Origin: JBFXAN01 sp050184225
GTDB taxonomy: Bacteria; Chloroflexota; Dehalococcoidia; CAUJGQ01
Assembly (NCBI GenBank): GCA_050184225.1
Contig: JBFXAN010000281.1
Span: 1 to 5,260, forward strand
DNA: 5,260 bases
Direction of reading: 5' to 3'
Part shown: positions 1 to 4,464 of the stretch, one piece after another
Layout: each line of letters opens with the position of its first letter
How positions within the stretch are numbered: position 1 is the first letter of the stretch
Position numbers and translations under genes: made by a program
Notes under the pieces: model-generated
What the model was told of the DNA's origin: nothing
Seen by the model: the letters and a program-made list of their open reading frames with translations, nothing else
Database searches by the model: none

Positions 1-23
1 CACGCGGCCGCGACGCCAGAGAT

Positions 24-644
24 CTACCCGTCCCCGACAAAGACCACGGCGAAGTAGTAGGTGTTGTCCAGTCTGGCAACACCAATGCCAACGTGGTCGA
101 AGTGTGGGTCGAGCATATTGGAGCGATGGCTGTCGCTGGCCATCAAGGCGACATGGATGACTTCGACGACCTGATCGGCCGCCTCATCGCTTCGCGCGAT
201 ATTCTCACCCATGCGGTCGTACGGAACGCCGGTCGCGTGAAGGAGCGCTTCGGCGCCGCTACCGGCAATGGAGTGGGACAGCGTATCCGTCGCGGCCATA
301 TCCAGTGCCCGCGAGGCGGCGACAATATCCAGATCCGGCGCTTCTTCCAGCGGAGCCAGCCCGTTCGCGGACCGCTCCGCATTGAGAAGTGCCAACGCTT
401 CTTCCGCGAGCTCTATCCCGACGGACTCCGCATCGGCAGCGAATACCGGGGATGGCACGCGGGACGTCGGCCCTGCCAGGAGGCTGACGGTGATCAGCAC
501 GATGGCAGCGCCGGCGATCAGGGGAGGGGGCATGCCCGCCGCACGCGGGCTCCACCTGGTCGAGTCCGGCCCCGTCGTGTCGTCGGTCGCCTGCCGCGAC
601 GCCGACACACGGTTCCGGTGTGCAGATTGTGAAATTCGAAGCAC
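24..644 (-). CDS. CAP/SCP-domain (YkwD-like) exported protein
   Basis: This 206-aa protein has an N-terminal export segment and a C-terminal CAP (cysteine-rich secretory/SCP/PR1) domain. Residues about 39-59 are hydrophobic (LIAGAAIVLITVSLLAG), preceded by scattered arginines and followed by VFA-A near residue 69, so it is a signal peptide or membrane anchor; the domain should act outside the cell. The CAP core runs from about 80 to 206. It holds LLNAERSANGLAPL (87-99), the first conserved His in LSHS (H124), GENIA with E147, and HRSNML with H173, then GIGVA and a final beta strand. These are the usual cavity His/Glu positions. Bacterial CAP proteins are linked to the envelope, but their activity is mostly unknown. 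The start is uncertain: the GTG at 644 overlaps the GGAGG itself. Better candidates are an ATT at codon 4 (8 nt from GGAGG) or GTG at codon 13. Family assignment is firm, exact role is not. Confidence 0.88.
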   Translation of the reverse strand: MLRISQSAHRNRVSASRQATDDTTGPDSTRWSPRAAGMPPPLIAGAAIVLITVSLLAGPTSRVPSPVFAADAESVGIELAEEALALLNAERSANGLAPLEEAPDLDIVAASRALDMAATDTLSHSIAGSGAEALLHATGVPYDRMGENIARSDEAADQVVEVIHVALMASDSHRSNMLDPHFDHVGIGVARLDNTYYFAVVFVGDG

Positions 645-663
645 CTCCGACGGTATGATGGGT

Positions 664-727
664 GCTGCCGGCGGTTACTCGGCAGGGGGGCTCACCATTA
701 CGTCGGTGCAAGTGGTAACCGCCGCGC
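664..727 (-). promoter_or_regulatory. Structured leader upstream of the CAP gene (unassigned)
   Basis: The 199-nt gap between the NIL gene and the CAP gene contains nested inverted repeats. GGCGGTTAC (670-678) pairs perfectly with GTAACCGCC (715-723), and one further pair (669/724) is possible. Inside this, CACC (693-696) pairs with GGTG (705-708). An alternative minus-strand fold pairs TGCCG with CGGCA inside an outer GGTG/CACC, which would compete with the long arm. The GGAGG of the CAP gene lies just downstream. The mutually exclusive folds would suit a regulatory leader, but I could not match the sequence to a known riboswitch consensus, including the c-di-AMP (ydaO) class sometimes seen before envelope genes. 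A DNA-binding operator is equally possible. Confidence 0.35.
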
Positions 728-843
728 AAGCATGATCTTGATAGCAAAGCAGCGGTTGCCGGCCAACCCATTCATCGCGAAAAAGCGCCGATAGAGACAT
801 CTCGCCAGGAGATTGAAAGCTTCGTCACATATCCGTCTCGGAG

Positions 844-1086
844 CTACCCTTCGACCACGTCACCGGTGACGGGGTCGACCCGCACGCCCTTCGCCTCCGC
901 CCAGTCGATTGCTCGCTGGATTTCCTCGTCGGCGCCGCTCAGCTCGAGGATCACCCAGCCGACCCGTGCGTCGACATCGGCCATGCGAATGTTTGTCACG
1001 ACATCAAATTCCCGGCCCATCTGATAGATGATCGGTTCCTGGATCAACGTCTCGGGAAATGTGAGGCGGATGCGACGCAGCGCCAC
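844..1086 (-). CDS. Stand-alone NIL-domain protein
   Basis: This 80-aa protein is essentially one NIL domain, the small ferredoxin-like alpha/beta fold found at the C-terminus of the methionine ABC transporter ATPase MetN, where it binds methionine. Visible marks are the opening strand RRIRLTFPETLIQEPIIYQMGR, then FDVVTNIRMADVD, then VGWVILELSG followed by an amphipathic helix (EEIQRAIDWAEAKGV) and a short last strand. The start is GTG, chosen because GGAGGT (1092-1097) lies 5 nt upstream. It follows thrC on the same strand with an 84-nt gap and no obvious terminator, so it is probably co-transcribed and under the same SAM riboswitch. Stand-alone NIL proteins also occur with sulfide-based homocysteine synthesis in methanogens. 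A role as a methionine- or SAM-related sensor or sulfur-assimilation partner is inference. Domain call is confident. Confidence 0.85.
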   Translation of the reverse strand: MALRRIRLTFPETLIQEPIIYQMGREFDVVTNIRMADVDARVGWVILELSGADEEIQRAIDWAEAKGVRVDPVTGDVVEG

Positions 1087-1170
1087 GGTGAACCTCCGGC
1101 GGGTGGAAAATGCAGCGTGCAGCCCGTCACCCGACGATACCGCATGCCATGGTTAGGTTGGTGCGGGCCG

Positions 1171-2415
1171 TCACGCAACGGCCGCCTCGCGCCGCGCCAG
1201 CAGCTTCTCCTCGAAGGAGTCCACCGTCGGCGTGATGTGCAGCGGCGCGATCACGTGGTCGGTCACCGCTTCCTGCGTCTTCAGTCCGCCGCCGGTGATG
1301 AAGGCGACCGTCGTCTCGTCCGGGTCGATCGCGCCCGACTCCGCCAGCCGCTTCAACGACGCGGTGACGACGCCGCCCGCTGTCTCGGCGAAGACGCCCT
1401 CCGTCTCGGCGAGCAGCTTGATCCCCTCGATCACCTCGTCGTCGGTCACCGCCGGGCAGTGGCCGCCCGTGTCACGCATGATCACCAGCGCGTAATAGCC
1501 ATCCGCCGGGTTGCCGATCGCCAGCGACTTGGCGATCGTATTCGGCTTCACCGGCCGGAAGTTGAGCGACCCGGCGGCATGCGCGGCGGCGACGGGCGAG
1601 CAGCCCTCCGCCTGCGCGCCGGACATGCGCACGCGCGGCTCGTCGATCAGGCCAACCTTCGCCAGTTCGTTGAACCCCTTGTGGATCTTGGTAAAGAGCG
1701 AGCCGGAGGCGATCGGCGCGACGACATGATCCGGCGCCTGCCAGCCGAGCTGCTCCGCGACCTCGAAGGCGAGCGTCTTGCTGCCCTCCGAGTAGTACGG
1801 CCGCACGTTGATGTTGACGAAGGCCCAGCCGTACTTGTCGCCCAGTTCCGCACAGAGCCGGTTCACCTGGTCGTAGTTGCCGTCCACGGCGACGAGCGTC
1901 GGCGCGTAGATCGCCGAGCCGAGTACCTTGCCCGACTCCAGGTCAGAAGGAATAAAGACGAACGACTTCATCCCGGCGTGGGCGGCGTGGGCGGCGACGC
2001 TGTTGGCGAGGTTGCCCGTGCTGGCGCAGGCGAGCGTGTCAAAGCCGAACTCACGCGCCTTCGTGCTGGCGATGGAGACGACGCGATCCTTGAACGACCA
2101 GGTCGGATTGAGCGTGTCGTTCTTGATGTAGAGCTTGTTCAGCCCCAGTCGCTTGCCCAAGTTCGTCGCCCGCAGCAATGGGGTGAAACCAGCATGCAGA
2201 TCGACCCGCTGGTCGGCATCGACAGGGAGCAGATCGGCGTAGCGCCAGAGCGAGGCCGGCCCTGCCTCGATCCGCTGCCGGCTGATCTGCTGCTTGATGG
2301 CGTCGTAGTCATACGCCACCTCGACCGGACCGAAACAGAACTCACAGACGTGCCGCGGCGCGATCGCATACTCCCGCGAACACTCCCGACACCGCAACGC
2401 GCGTGCAAAGGTCAT
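1171..2415 (-). CDS. thrC: Threonine synthase (zinc-ribbon, PLP-dependent)
   Basis: This 414-aa protein is a fold-type II PLP enzyme of the threonine synthase family, which converts O-phospho-L-homoserine to threonine and phosphate in the cytoplasm. An N-terminal zinc ribbon uses C9/C12 and C24/C27. The PLP lysine is K109 in TWSFKDR. CASTGN (130-135) is the substrate/PLP loop, SGSLFTKIHKGF (237-248) fits the phosphate-binding region, SGAQAEGCSPV (265-275) is typical of ThrC, and TGGGLKT (374-380) closes the PLP pocket. Residues 340-350 read GVFAETAGGVV where better-known ThrC proteins have a Glu-Pro-Ala-Ser-type segment, so this is a divergent subfamily. The ATG at 2415 is preceded by GGAG (2425-2428) at 9 nt. 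A SAM-I riboswitch and terminator precede the gene and a NIL-domain gene follows. Family is near certain. The SAM control leaves open a methionine-side reaction such as sulfide replacement on phosphohomoserine. Confidence 0.93.
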   Translation of the reverse strand: MTFARALRCRECSREYAIAPRHVCEFCFGPVEVAYDYDAIKQQISRQRIEAGPASLWRYADLLPVDADQRVDLHAGFTPLLRATNLGKRLGLNKLYIKNDTLNPTWSFKDRVVSIASTKAREFGFDTLACASTGNLANSVAAHAAHAGMKSFVFIPSDLESGKVLGSAIYAPTLVAVDGNYDQVNRLCAELGDKYGWAFVNINVRPYYSEGSKTLAFEVAEQLGWQAPDHVVAPIASGSLFTKIHKGFNELAKVGLIDEPRVRMSGAQAEGCSPVAAAHAAGSLNFRPVKPNTIAKSLAIGNPADGYYALVIMRDTGGHCPAVTDDEVIEGIKLLAETEGVFAETAGGVVTASLKRLAESGAIDPDETTVAFITGGGLKTQEAVTDHVIAPLHITPTVDSFEEKLLARREAAVA

Positions 2416-2434
2416 GGCGGCTCACTCCGTTCGG

Positions 2435-2517
2435 CGGCAATGGGCAATGGGCAGCCGGCAATGGAGAAGACGCGCCAATCGCTCGTCTCTCGCCCCACTG
2501 CCCATTGTCCATTGCCG
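2435..2517. repeat. Long imperfect palindrome (REP-like) in the thrC leader
   Basis: Arms at 2435-2454 and 2498-2517 are complementary over 20 bp with one mismatch. They are built from repeats of an ATGGGCA-type unit: GGCAATGG occurs three times in the left arm region. Inside the 43-nt spacer, GAGAAGACG (2464-2472 region) nearly pairs with CGTCTCTC (2484-2491), giving a second, inner stem. The whole would form a long hairpin in either RNA or extruded DNA. It sits between the SAM-controlled terminator and the thrC SD, with its edge about 6 nt from the SD. The unit structure resembles dispersed intergenic palindromes (REP/MITE type) rather than a coding remnant. Whether it is present elsewhere in the genome cannot be seen here. 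Confidence 0.6.
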
Positions 2518-2526
2518 ACTGCCCAC

Positions 2527-2557
2527 AAAAATACCTCTCCGACACAACGAAGAGGTA
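2527..2557 (-). terminator. Intrinsic terminator of the SAM riboswitch
   Basis: On the minus strand TACCTCTTCG (2548-2557) pairs with CGGAGAGGTA (2532-2541), a 10-bp stem with one G-U pair and a 6-nt loop. Five T residues follow directly (2527-2531). The 5' arm is also the 3' arm of the antiterminator, so the terminator can form only when SAM-bound P1 locks up the competing strand. Readthrough then continues about 110 nt to the thrC ATG. Confidence 0.9.
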
Positions 2558-2589
2558 ACGACCGGCGCGCGCCGGGATCGCTACCTCTT
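2550..2589 (-). promoter_or_regulatory. Antiterminator hairpin of the SAM riboswitch
   Basis: AAGAGGTA (2582-2589 on the minus strand) pairs with TACCTCTT (2550-2557). The stem continues through GCGA/TCGT and, after a small bulge, ends in the 14-nt palindrome CCGGCGCGCGCCGG (2562-2575). The outer 5' strand is shared with the P1 3' strand of the aptamer (2583-2592), and the outer 3' strand is shared with the terminator 5' arm. The three helices are therefore mutually exclusive. Without SAM this very GC-rich hairpin forms and lets transcription reach thrC. Confidence 0.85.
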
Positions 2590-2695
2590 ATCGTCCCCGG
2601 CTGACGGGCCGGGGCGGCATTGGCACCGTCATCCTTCGCAGGACCGGTTGCCGGGCTTCACAGGGCCGTCTCCCTCCACCCTCTGGATAAGAGGT
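2583..2695 (-). ncRNA. SAM-I (S-box) riboswitch aptamer
   Basis: The minus strand carries the full S-box signature in order. P1 5' strand ACCTCTTATC (2686-2695) is followed by CAGAG, GGTGGAGGGA and the conserved GGCCCTGTGAAGCC with GGCAACC (2646-2652). The P3 hairpin (TCCT-GCGA-AGGA) and GGTGCCAATGCCGCC come next. P4 is CCCCGGC/GCCGGGG (2608-2614 with 2595-2601), and the P1 3' strand GATAAGAGGT (2583-2592) closes a perfect 10-bp helix. The aptamer binds S-adenosylmethionine. Position and the overlapping antiterminator/terminator predict that high SAM stops transcription before thrC and the NIL gene. Sequence match to the class consensus is strong enough that I regard this as the most secure non-coding call in the window. 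Confidence 0.96.
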
Positions 2696-2719
2696 GTGCG
2701 ATATTCAATTGTTCGTTTC

Positions 2720-2748
2720 AGCCTATCAATCGATGACAGCGCCGTCAA
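2720..2748 (-). promoter_or_regulatory. Candidate promoter of the SAM riboswitch-thrC-NIL unit
   Basis: On the minus strand TTGACG (2743-2748) and TAGGCT (2720-2725) are separated by 17 nt, matching the sigma-70 spacing. This would start RNA near 2713, about 18 nt before P1. A second overlapping option, TTGATA (2724-2729) with GAATAT (2701-2706), also has a 17-nt spacer. It would start inside the P1 5' strand and is less attractive. Assignment is by motif only. Confidence 0.45.
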
Positions 2749-2891
2749 CGCGCTTCGTCTTCATGTCTTCATTGACTTTTGGTCTTCTGGGCAGAGGCCG
2801 AACAGATCCTTGGGGAGTGCAACCCCACTTCCCGCGACTCGGCGTCTACCTGACAAGATTGTGGTCGCCCTGATCAAACCGTGGCCAAACG

Positions 2892-2926
2892 CCACTCTGG
2901 CGTGCCGTGCTAGAGTGGTTGCACGG
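2892..2926. promoter_or_regulatory. Interlocked inverted repeats upstream of the toxin-antitoxin pair (possible operator)
   Basis: Two inverted repeats overlap in the order A-B-a-b. CCACTCT (2892-2898) pairs with AGAGTGG (2912-2918), and CCGTGC (2905-2910) pairs with GCACGG (2921-2926). They lie 43-77 nt before the 63-aa gene. Antitoxins commonly repress their own operon through palindromes in this position, so an operator is a reasonable inference. I could not find a convincing -35/-10 pair, so the promoter remains unplaced. Confidence 0.35.
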
Positions 2927-2968
2927 AGCACGTGAATCTATCGGCGATTACGGAGAGGATATCCCGGA

Positions 2969-3160
2969 ATGCGGCCTCAAGGTCCGATGAGCCACGGCGA
3001 GGCAATGGATCGTCGCGCACGCGAGGTACTTGAATCGGTCATTGAAGACCAAAGATTCATGGACGCGATTCGCGAAGGGGTTGCAGCGAGCCTCCGAGGA
3101 GAACGCGGCGTACCGCTGAAGGAGTTGCAGGCAGCAGAACGAAGCGAGCGGCCACGATAG
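2969..3160 (+). CDS. Small antitoxin-like protein, partner of the next gene
   Basis: This 63-aa, highly charged, mostly helical protein has no domain I can name. Its C-terminal half (FMDAIREGVAASLRGERGVPLKELQ, 30-54) resembles the C-terminal segment of many type II antitoxins that wrap their RelE/ParE-type toxin: a helix, then a short R-G-E turn and a V-P-L-x-E-L strand/helix. The start at 2969 is supported by GGAGAGG (2952-2958) 10 nt upstream. In-frame ATGs at 2987 and 3005 have weaker SDs and are alternatives. No DNA-binding domain is obvious in the N-terminus, which is short for a typical Phd, RHH or HTH antitoxin. The toxin-like gene starts 3 nt after the stop, suggesting translational coupling. 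The pairing is inference from size, order and sequence flavour. Confidence 0.6.
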   Translation: MRPQGPMSHGEAMDRRAREVLESVIEDQRFMDAIREGVAASLRGERGVPLKELQAAERSERPR

Positions 3161-3163
3161 CGC

Positions 3164-3412
3164 ATGTTTGAAGCGATCTTGCTTGGCCAGTCGCGCGCAC
3201 AGCGGTCGGCCCTATCCGCAGTGGAACGTGACGAGGTCGACCGACTGATCGGCCTGATCGAGTTAGATCCATGGATCGATGGGGTGCACAAGTTCAGCAT
3301 GGTGTTCGAGCCAATCGTGCTCACGGTATACGACAATCGGCTCTGGCAGATCGCTTATCGGGTCGTGGACAACCGTTTCGTGGAGACCTACGGCATCAGA
3401 CGGCTCAAATAG
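3164..3412 (+). CDS. RelE/ParE-like toxin candidate
   Basis: This 82-aa protein fits the small RelE/ParE fold. A first strand (MFEAILLG) is followed by helical segments with an E-x-D-x-V-D-R-L-I-x-L-I-x-L-D-P pattern (21-36), then DG..K (39-43) and two strands: IVLTVYDNRLWQIAYRVVDN (51-70) and FVETYGIRRLK (72-82). The paired aromatic/basic strand xWxIxYRV followed by a terminal basic IRRLK is the most RelE/ParE-like part. Members of that superfamily either cleave mRNA at the ribosome or inhibit gyrase; which applies here cannot be told. No good SD precedes its ATG, consistent with coupling to the upstream antitoxin-like gene 3 nt away. It ends 16 nt from the oppositely oriented BldC-like gene. 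Fold assignment is moderate; a harmless orphan protein remains possible. Confidence 0.6.
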   Translation: MFEAILLGQSRAQRSALSAVERDEVDRLIGLIELDPWIDGVHKFSMVFEPIVLTVYDNRLWQIAYRVVDNRFVETYGIRRLK

Positions 3413-3428
3413 AGCAACACTTCACTGT

Positions 3429-3629
3429 TCAATCTTCATAGCCCATCTGCCGGCGCATATCATCGATCTCACCTCGGGTGAATCGCCGGTAGCCGCTCGG
3501 CAGCCGGATCGTGTGGACCAGCCCCTTGTCTGCCCACGCCCGCAGCGTGCCGACTGATACGCCCAGCATCTCGGCAGCCCTGCCGATCGAGAGCAGCTTG
3601 TCGTCGCCTGGCTCGGATATGTCCGCCAC
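3429..3629 (-). CDS. BldC/MerR-type small DNA-binding regulator (excisionase-like HTH)
   Basis: This 66-aa protein is a single winged-HTH domain of the MerR/excisionase (HTH_17) type, closest in style to BldC. LLSIGRAAEMLGVSVGTLRAW (12-32) is the helix-turn-helix. HTIRLPSGYRRFTRGEI (39-55) is the wing, with the characteristic S-G-Y-R-R-F motif, and a short terminal helix follows. There is no effector domain, so it acts as a small DNA-binding protein or recombination directionality factor. Start is GTG, chosen because GGAGG (3639-3643) sits 9 nt upstream. It is divergent from the 133-aa helical-protein gene across about 180 nt containing repeated CCGGAGACTT motifs. BldC is known to bind direct repeats head-to-tail, so those repeats are a plausible target. 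Target and function are inference; the fold is clear. Confidence 0.88.
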   Translation of the reverse strand: MADISEPGDDKLLSIGRAAEMLGVSVGTLRAWADKGLVHTIRLPSGYRRFTRGEIDDMRRQMGYED

Positions 3630-3655
3630 GTGTCTCTTCCTCCGTCACTCATCGG

Positions 3656-3684
3656 ACCGTATCAACTACCGGAGACTTCGACAA
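3656..3684 (-). promoter_or_regulatory. Weak candidate promoter of the BldC-like gene
   Basis: On the minus strand TTGTCG (3679-3684) and TACGGT (3656-3661) are 17 nt apart. The match is only 4/6 and 3/6, so this is tentative. It overlaps the left copy of the CCGGAGACTT repeat, which would fit autoregulation. Confidence 0.25.
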
Positions 3685-3721
3685 GGTCTAAGCGTCTCTT
3701 GTAGACTTTTCCCGGAGACTT
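3669..3721. repeat. CCGGAGACTT direct repeats in the divergent intergenic region (candidate operator)
   Basis: CCGGAGACTT occurs exactly at 3669-3678 and 3712-3721, 43 bp apart. A third, shorter AGACTT core is at 3703-3708. GTCTA (3686-3690) and TAGAC (3702-3706) form a short inverted pair between them. The repeats flank or overlap the promoters of both divergent genes, which is the layout expected for an operator of the adjacent BldC-like protein. Binding is inferred, not shown. Confidence 0.45.
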
Positions 3722-3730
3722 TGCTATACT
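3702..3730 (+). promoter_or_regulatory. Extended -10 promoter of the 133-aa helical-protein gene
   Basis: TAGACT (3702-3707) and TATACT (3725-3730) are separated by exactly 17 nt, and TGC directly before the -10 makes an extended -10 element. Matches are 4/6 and 5/6 to the sigma-70 consensus, the best plus-strand promoter in the window. The spacer contains the right-hand CCGGAGACTT repeat, so a protein bound there would block RNA polymerase. Confidence 0.7.
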
Positions 3731-3765
3731 TTGGTAGCATCGGGATCGACTGGTGACTCCGAGTG

Positions 3766-3785
3766 GGAGGGCGAAACGGCCCTCT
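3766..3785 (+). promoter_or_regulatory. 5' UTR hairpin upstream of the 133-aa helical-protein gene
   Basis: GGAGGGC (3766-3772) pairs with GCCCTCT (3779-3785) around a 6-nt GAAACG loop, a 7-bp stem with one G-U pair. It lies about 30 nt after the predicted transcription start and 12 nt before the SD. No T-run follows, so it is not a normal terminator. Its role is unknown; RNA protection or translation control are possibilities. Confidence 0.4.
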
Positions 3786-3811
3786 AGCAGGGATATTGAG
3801 GAGAACAAACG

Positions 3812-4213
3812 ATGGTGAATGGAACGAACGGTTTGCAGCTGGCCGGCCTGGTGTTCATGCCGTCGCAGCAGATGGATGCCCGCGCCGAGTTGCAGGCGTG
3901 GGAGGTCGCGATTACCGATCTGGATCAGGCGCTGGCCGATCTGGCCGGCGCGCGCGCGATGATCGACGCCGAGTCGAATCTGCTCGATCGGCTGGAAGCG
4001 AGCAGAGTGCTCTCGATCGAAGGACCGAACGCCGAAGCACGGAAGGCACGGCTCACCCTCGAACTGGCCGACGATGCCCGCTATCAGACACATCTGTCGG
4101 CCCTGCGCCAGGCACGGGAGCGGCTCGCCGATGCCGACCGCCGCGTCGCCGTCGCGCGGGAGCGATGCCGTCTGCTGCGGGCGGCGCTCACGGTTCAGGA
4201 TCGGGCCGCGTAG
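3812..4213 (+). CDS. Helical, probably coiled-coil protein resembling small phage recombination-module proteins
   Basis: I do not recognise a named family with certainty. This 133-aa protein is almost entirely helical: residues about 22-66 and 88-127 have heptad-like hydrophobic spacing with many Ala, Arg, Glu and Asp residues. A central EGPNAEARKARLTLEL stretch (70-85) joins the two helices. That segment and the two-helix layout resemble small hypothetical proteins encoded next to single-strand annealing or SSB genes in phages and integrative elements. No such partner is visible here. The ATG is strongly supported by GAGGAG (3798-3803), 8 nt upstream. It is monocistronic, with its own promoter (3702-3730), a leader hairpin and a 16-bp hairpin after the stop. 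The divergent BldC/excisionase-like gene supports an origin in a mobile element. The gene itself is convincing; origin and function are inference. Confidence 0.75.
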   Translation: MVNGTNGLQLAGLVFMPSQQMDARAELQAWEVAITDLDQALADLAGARAMIDAESNLLDRLEASRVLSIEGPNAEARKARLTLELADDARYQTHLSALRQARERLADADRRVAVARERCRLLRAALTVQDRAA

Positions 4214-4248
4214 GCCAACGCCGCCGAACAACAAACGATATCAACAAC

Positions 4249-4288
4249 AAGCGGCAGGAGGACCGAATCACTGGTCCTCCTGCCGCTT
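4249..4288. terminator. Perfect 16-bp hairpin after the 133-aa helical-protein gene
   Basis: AAGCGGCAGGAGGACC (4249-4264) pairs without mismatch with 4273-4288 around an 8-nt loop (GAATCACT). It starts 36 nt after the stop codon of the preceding gene. On the plus strand only three T residues follow, so it is a strong stem with a poor U-tract. It may still terminate or protect the 3' end. Confidence 0.7.
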
Positions 4289-4401
4289 TGCATCATCACA
4301 GTACGGCTGACGCAGCATGGGGTGATCCGGTGTCGCTCAAACGACGTGTGATGCTCCGGCCCTCGCGACCTTCTGAACGCTGCGCGCCCGGCTGAAGCAG
4401 C

Positions 4402-4443
4402 AGATCCCGTATCATGGCATCCCGACCACTGGATACGGGATCT
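4402..4443. promoter_or_regulatory. 12-bp perfect inverted repeat upstream of the YciI-like gene
   Basis: AGATCCCGTATC (4402-4413) and GATACGGGATCT (4432-4443) are exact complements around an 18-nt spacer, ending 21 nt before the YciI start and 8 nt before its SD. A TATCAT hexamer (4410-4415), 5/6 to a -10 box, spans the end of the left arm, although no good -35 stands 17 nt upstream. No T-run follows. It could be an operator for a dimeric repressor or an RNA hairpin affecting translation of the YciI-SnoaL pair. Confidence 0.5.
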
Positions 4444-4464
4444 CTCTGTCTGGAGCGTGGCCTG

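Noticed and set aside
93..735. Plus-strand open frames opposite the CAP gene
   Set aside because: No recognisable domain or family; the minus-strand CAP motifs explain the region.
645..830. c-di-AMP (ydaO) riboswitch upstream of the CAP gene
   Set aside because: The conserved GGGGAACC-, GGTGAATC- and CAGCTAACC-type segments are absent or not in order on either strand; only generic stems remain.
781..843. Intrinsic terminator after the NIL gene
   Set aside because: A minus-strand run of five T residues exists near 781-785, but no stable stem of adequate length precedes it.
1117..2604. 495-aa open frame on the plus strand opposite thrC
   Set aside because: It is antisense to the secure thrC gene, rich in Arg, Asp and Gly with no domain, and runs through the riboswitch; it is a shadow of a high-GC gene.
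2892..2926. H-type RNA pseudoknot before the toxin-antitoxin pair
   Set aside because: The loop crossing the 7-bp stem would be only 2 nt, which is too short for both stems to form fully.
2414..2935. 173-aa plus-strand open frame across the thrC leader
   Set aside because: It covers the palindrome, terminator and riboswitch on the opposite strand and has a low-complexity, domain-free translation.
3412..3429. Shared bidirectional terminator between the toxin-like and BldC-like genes
   Set aside because: The 16-nt gap and its edges contain only trivial 3-4 bp complementarity and no T-run.
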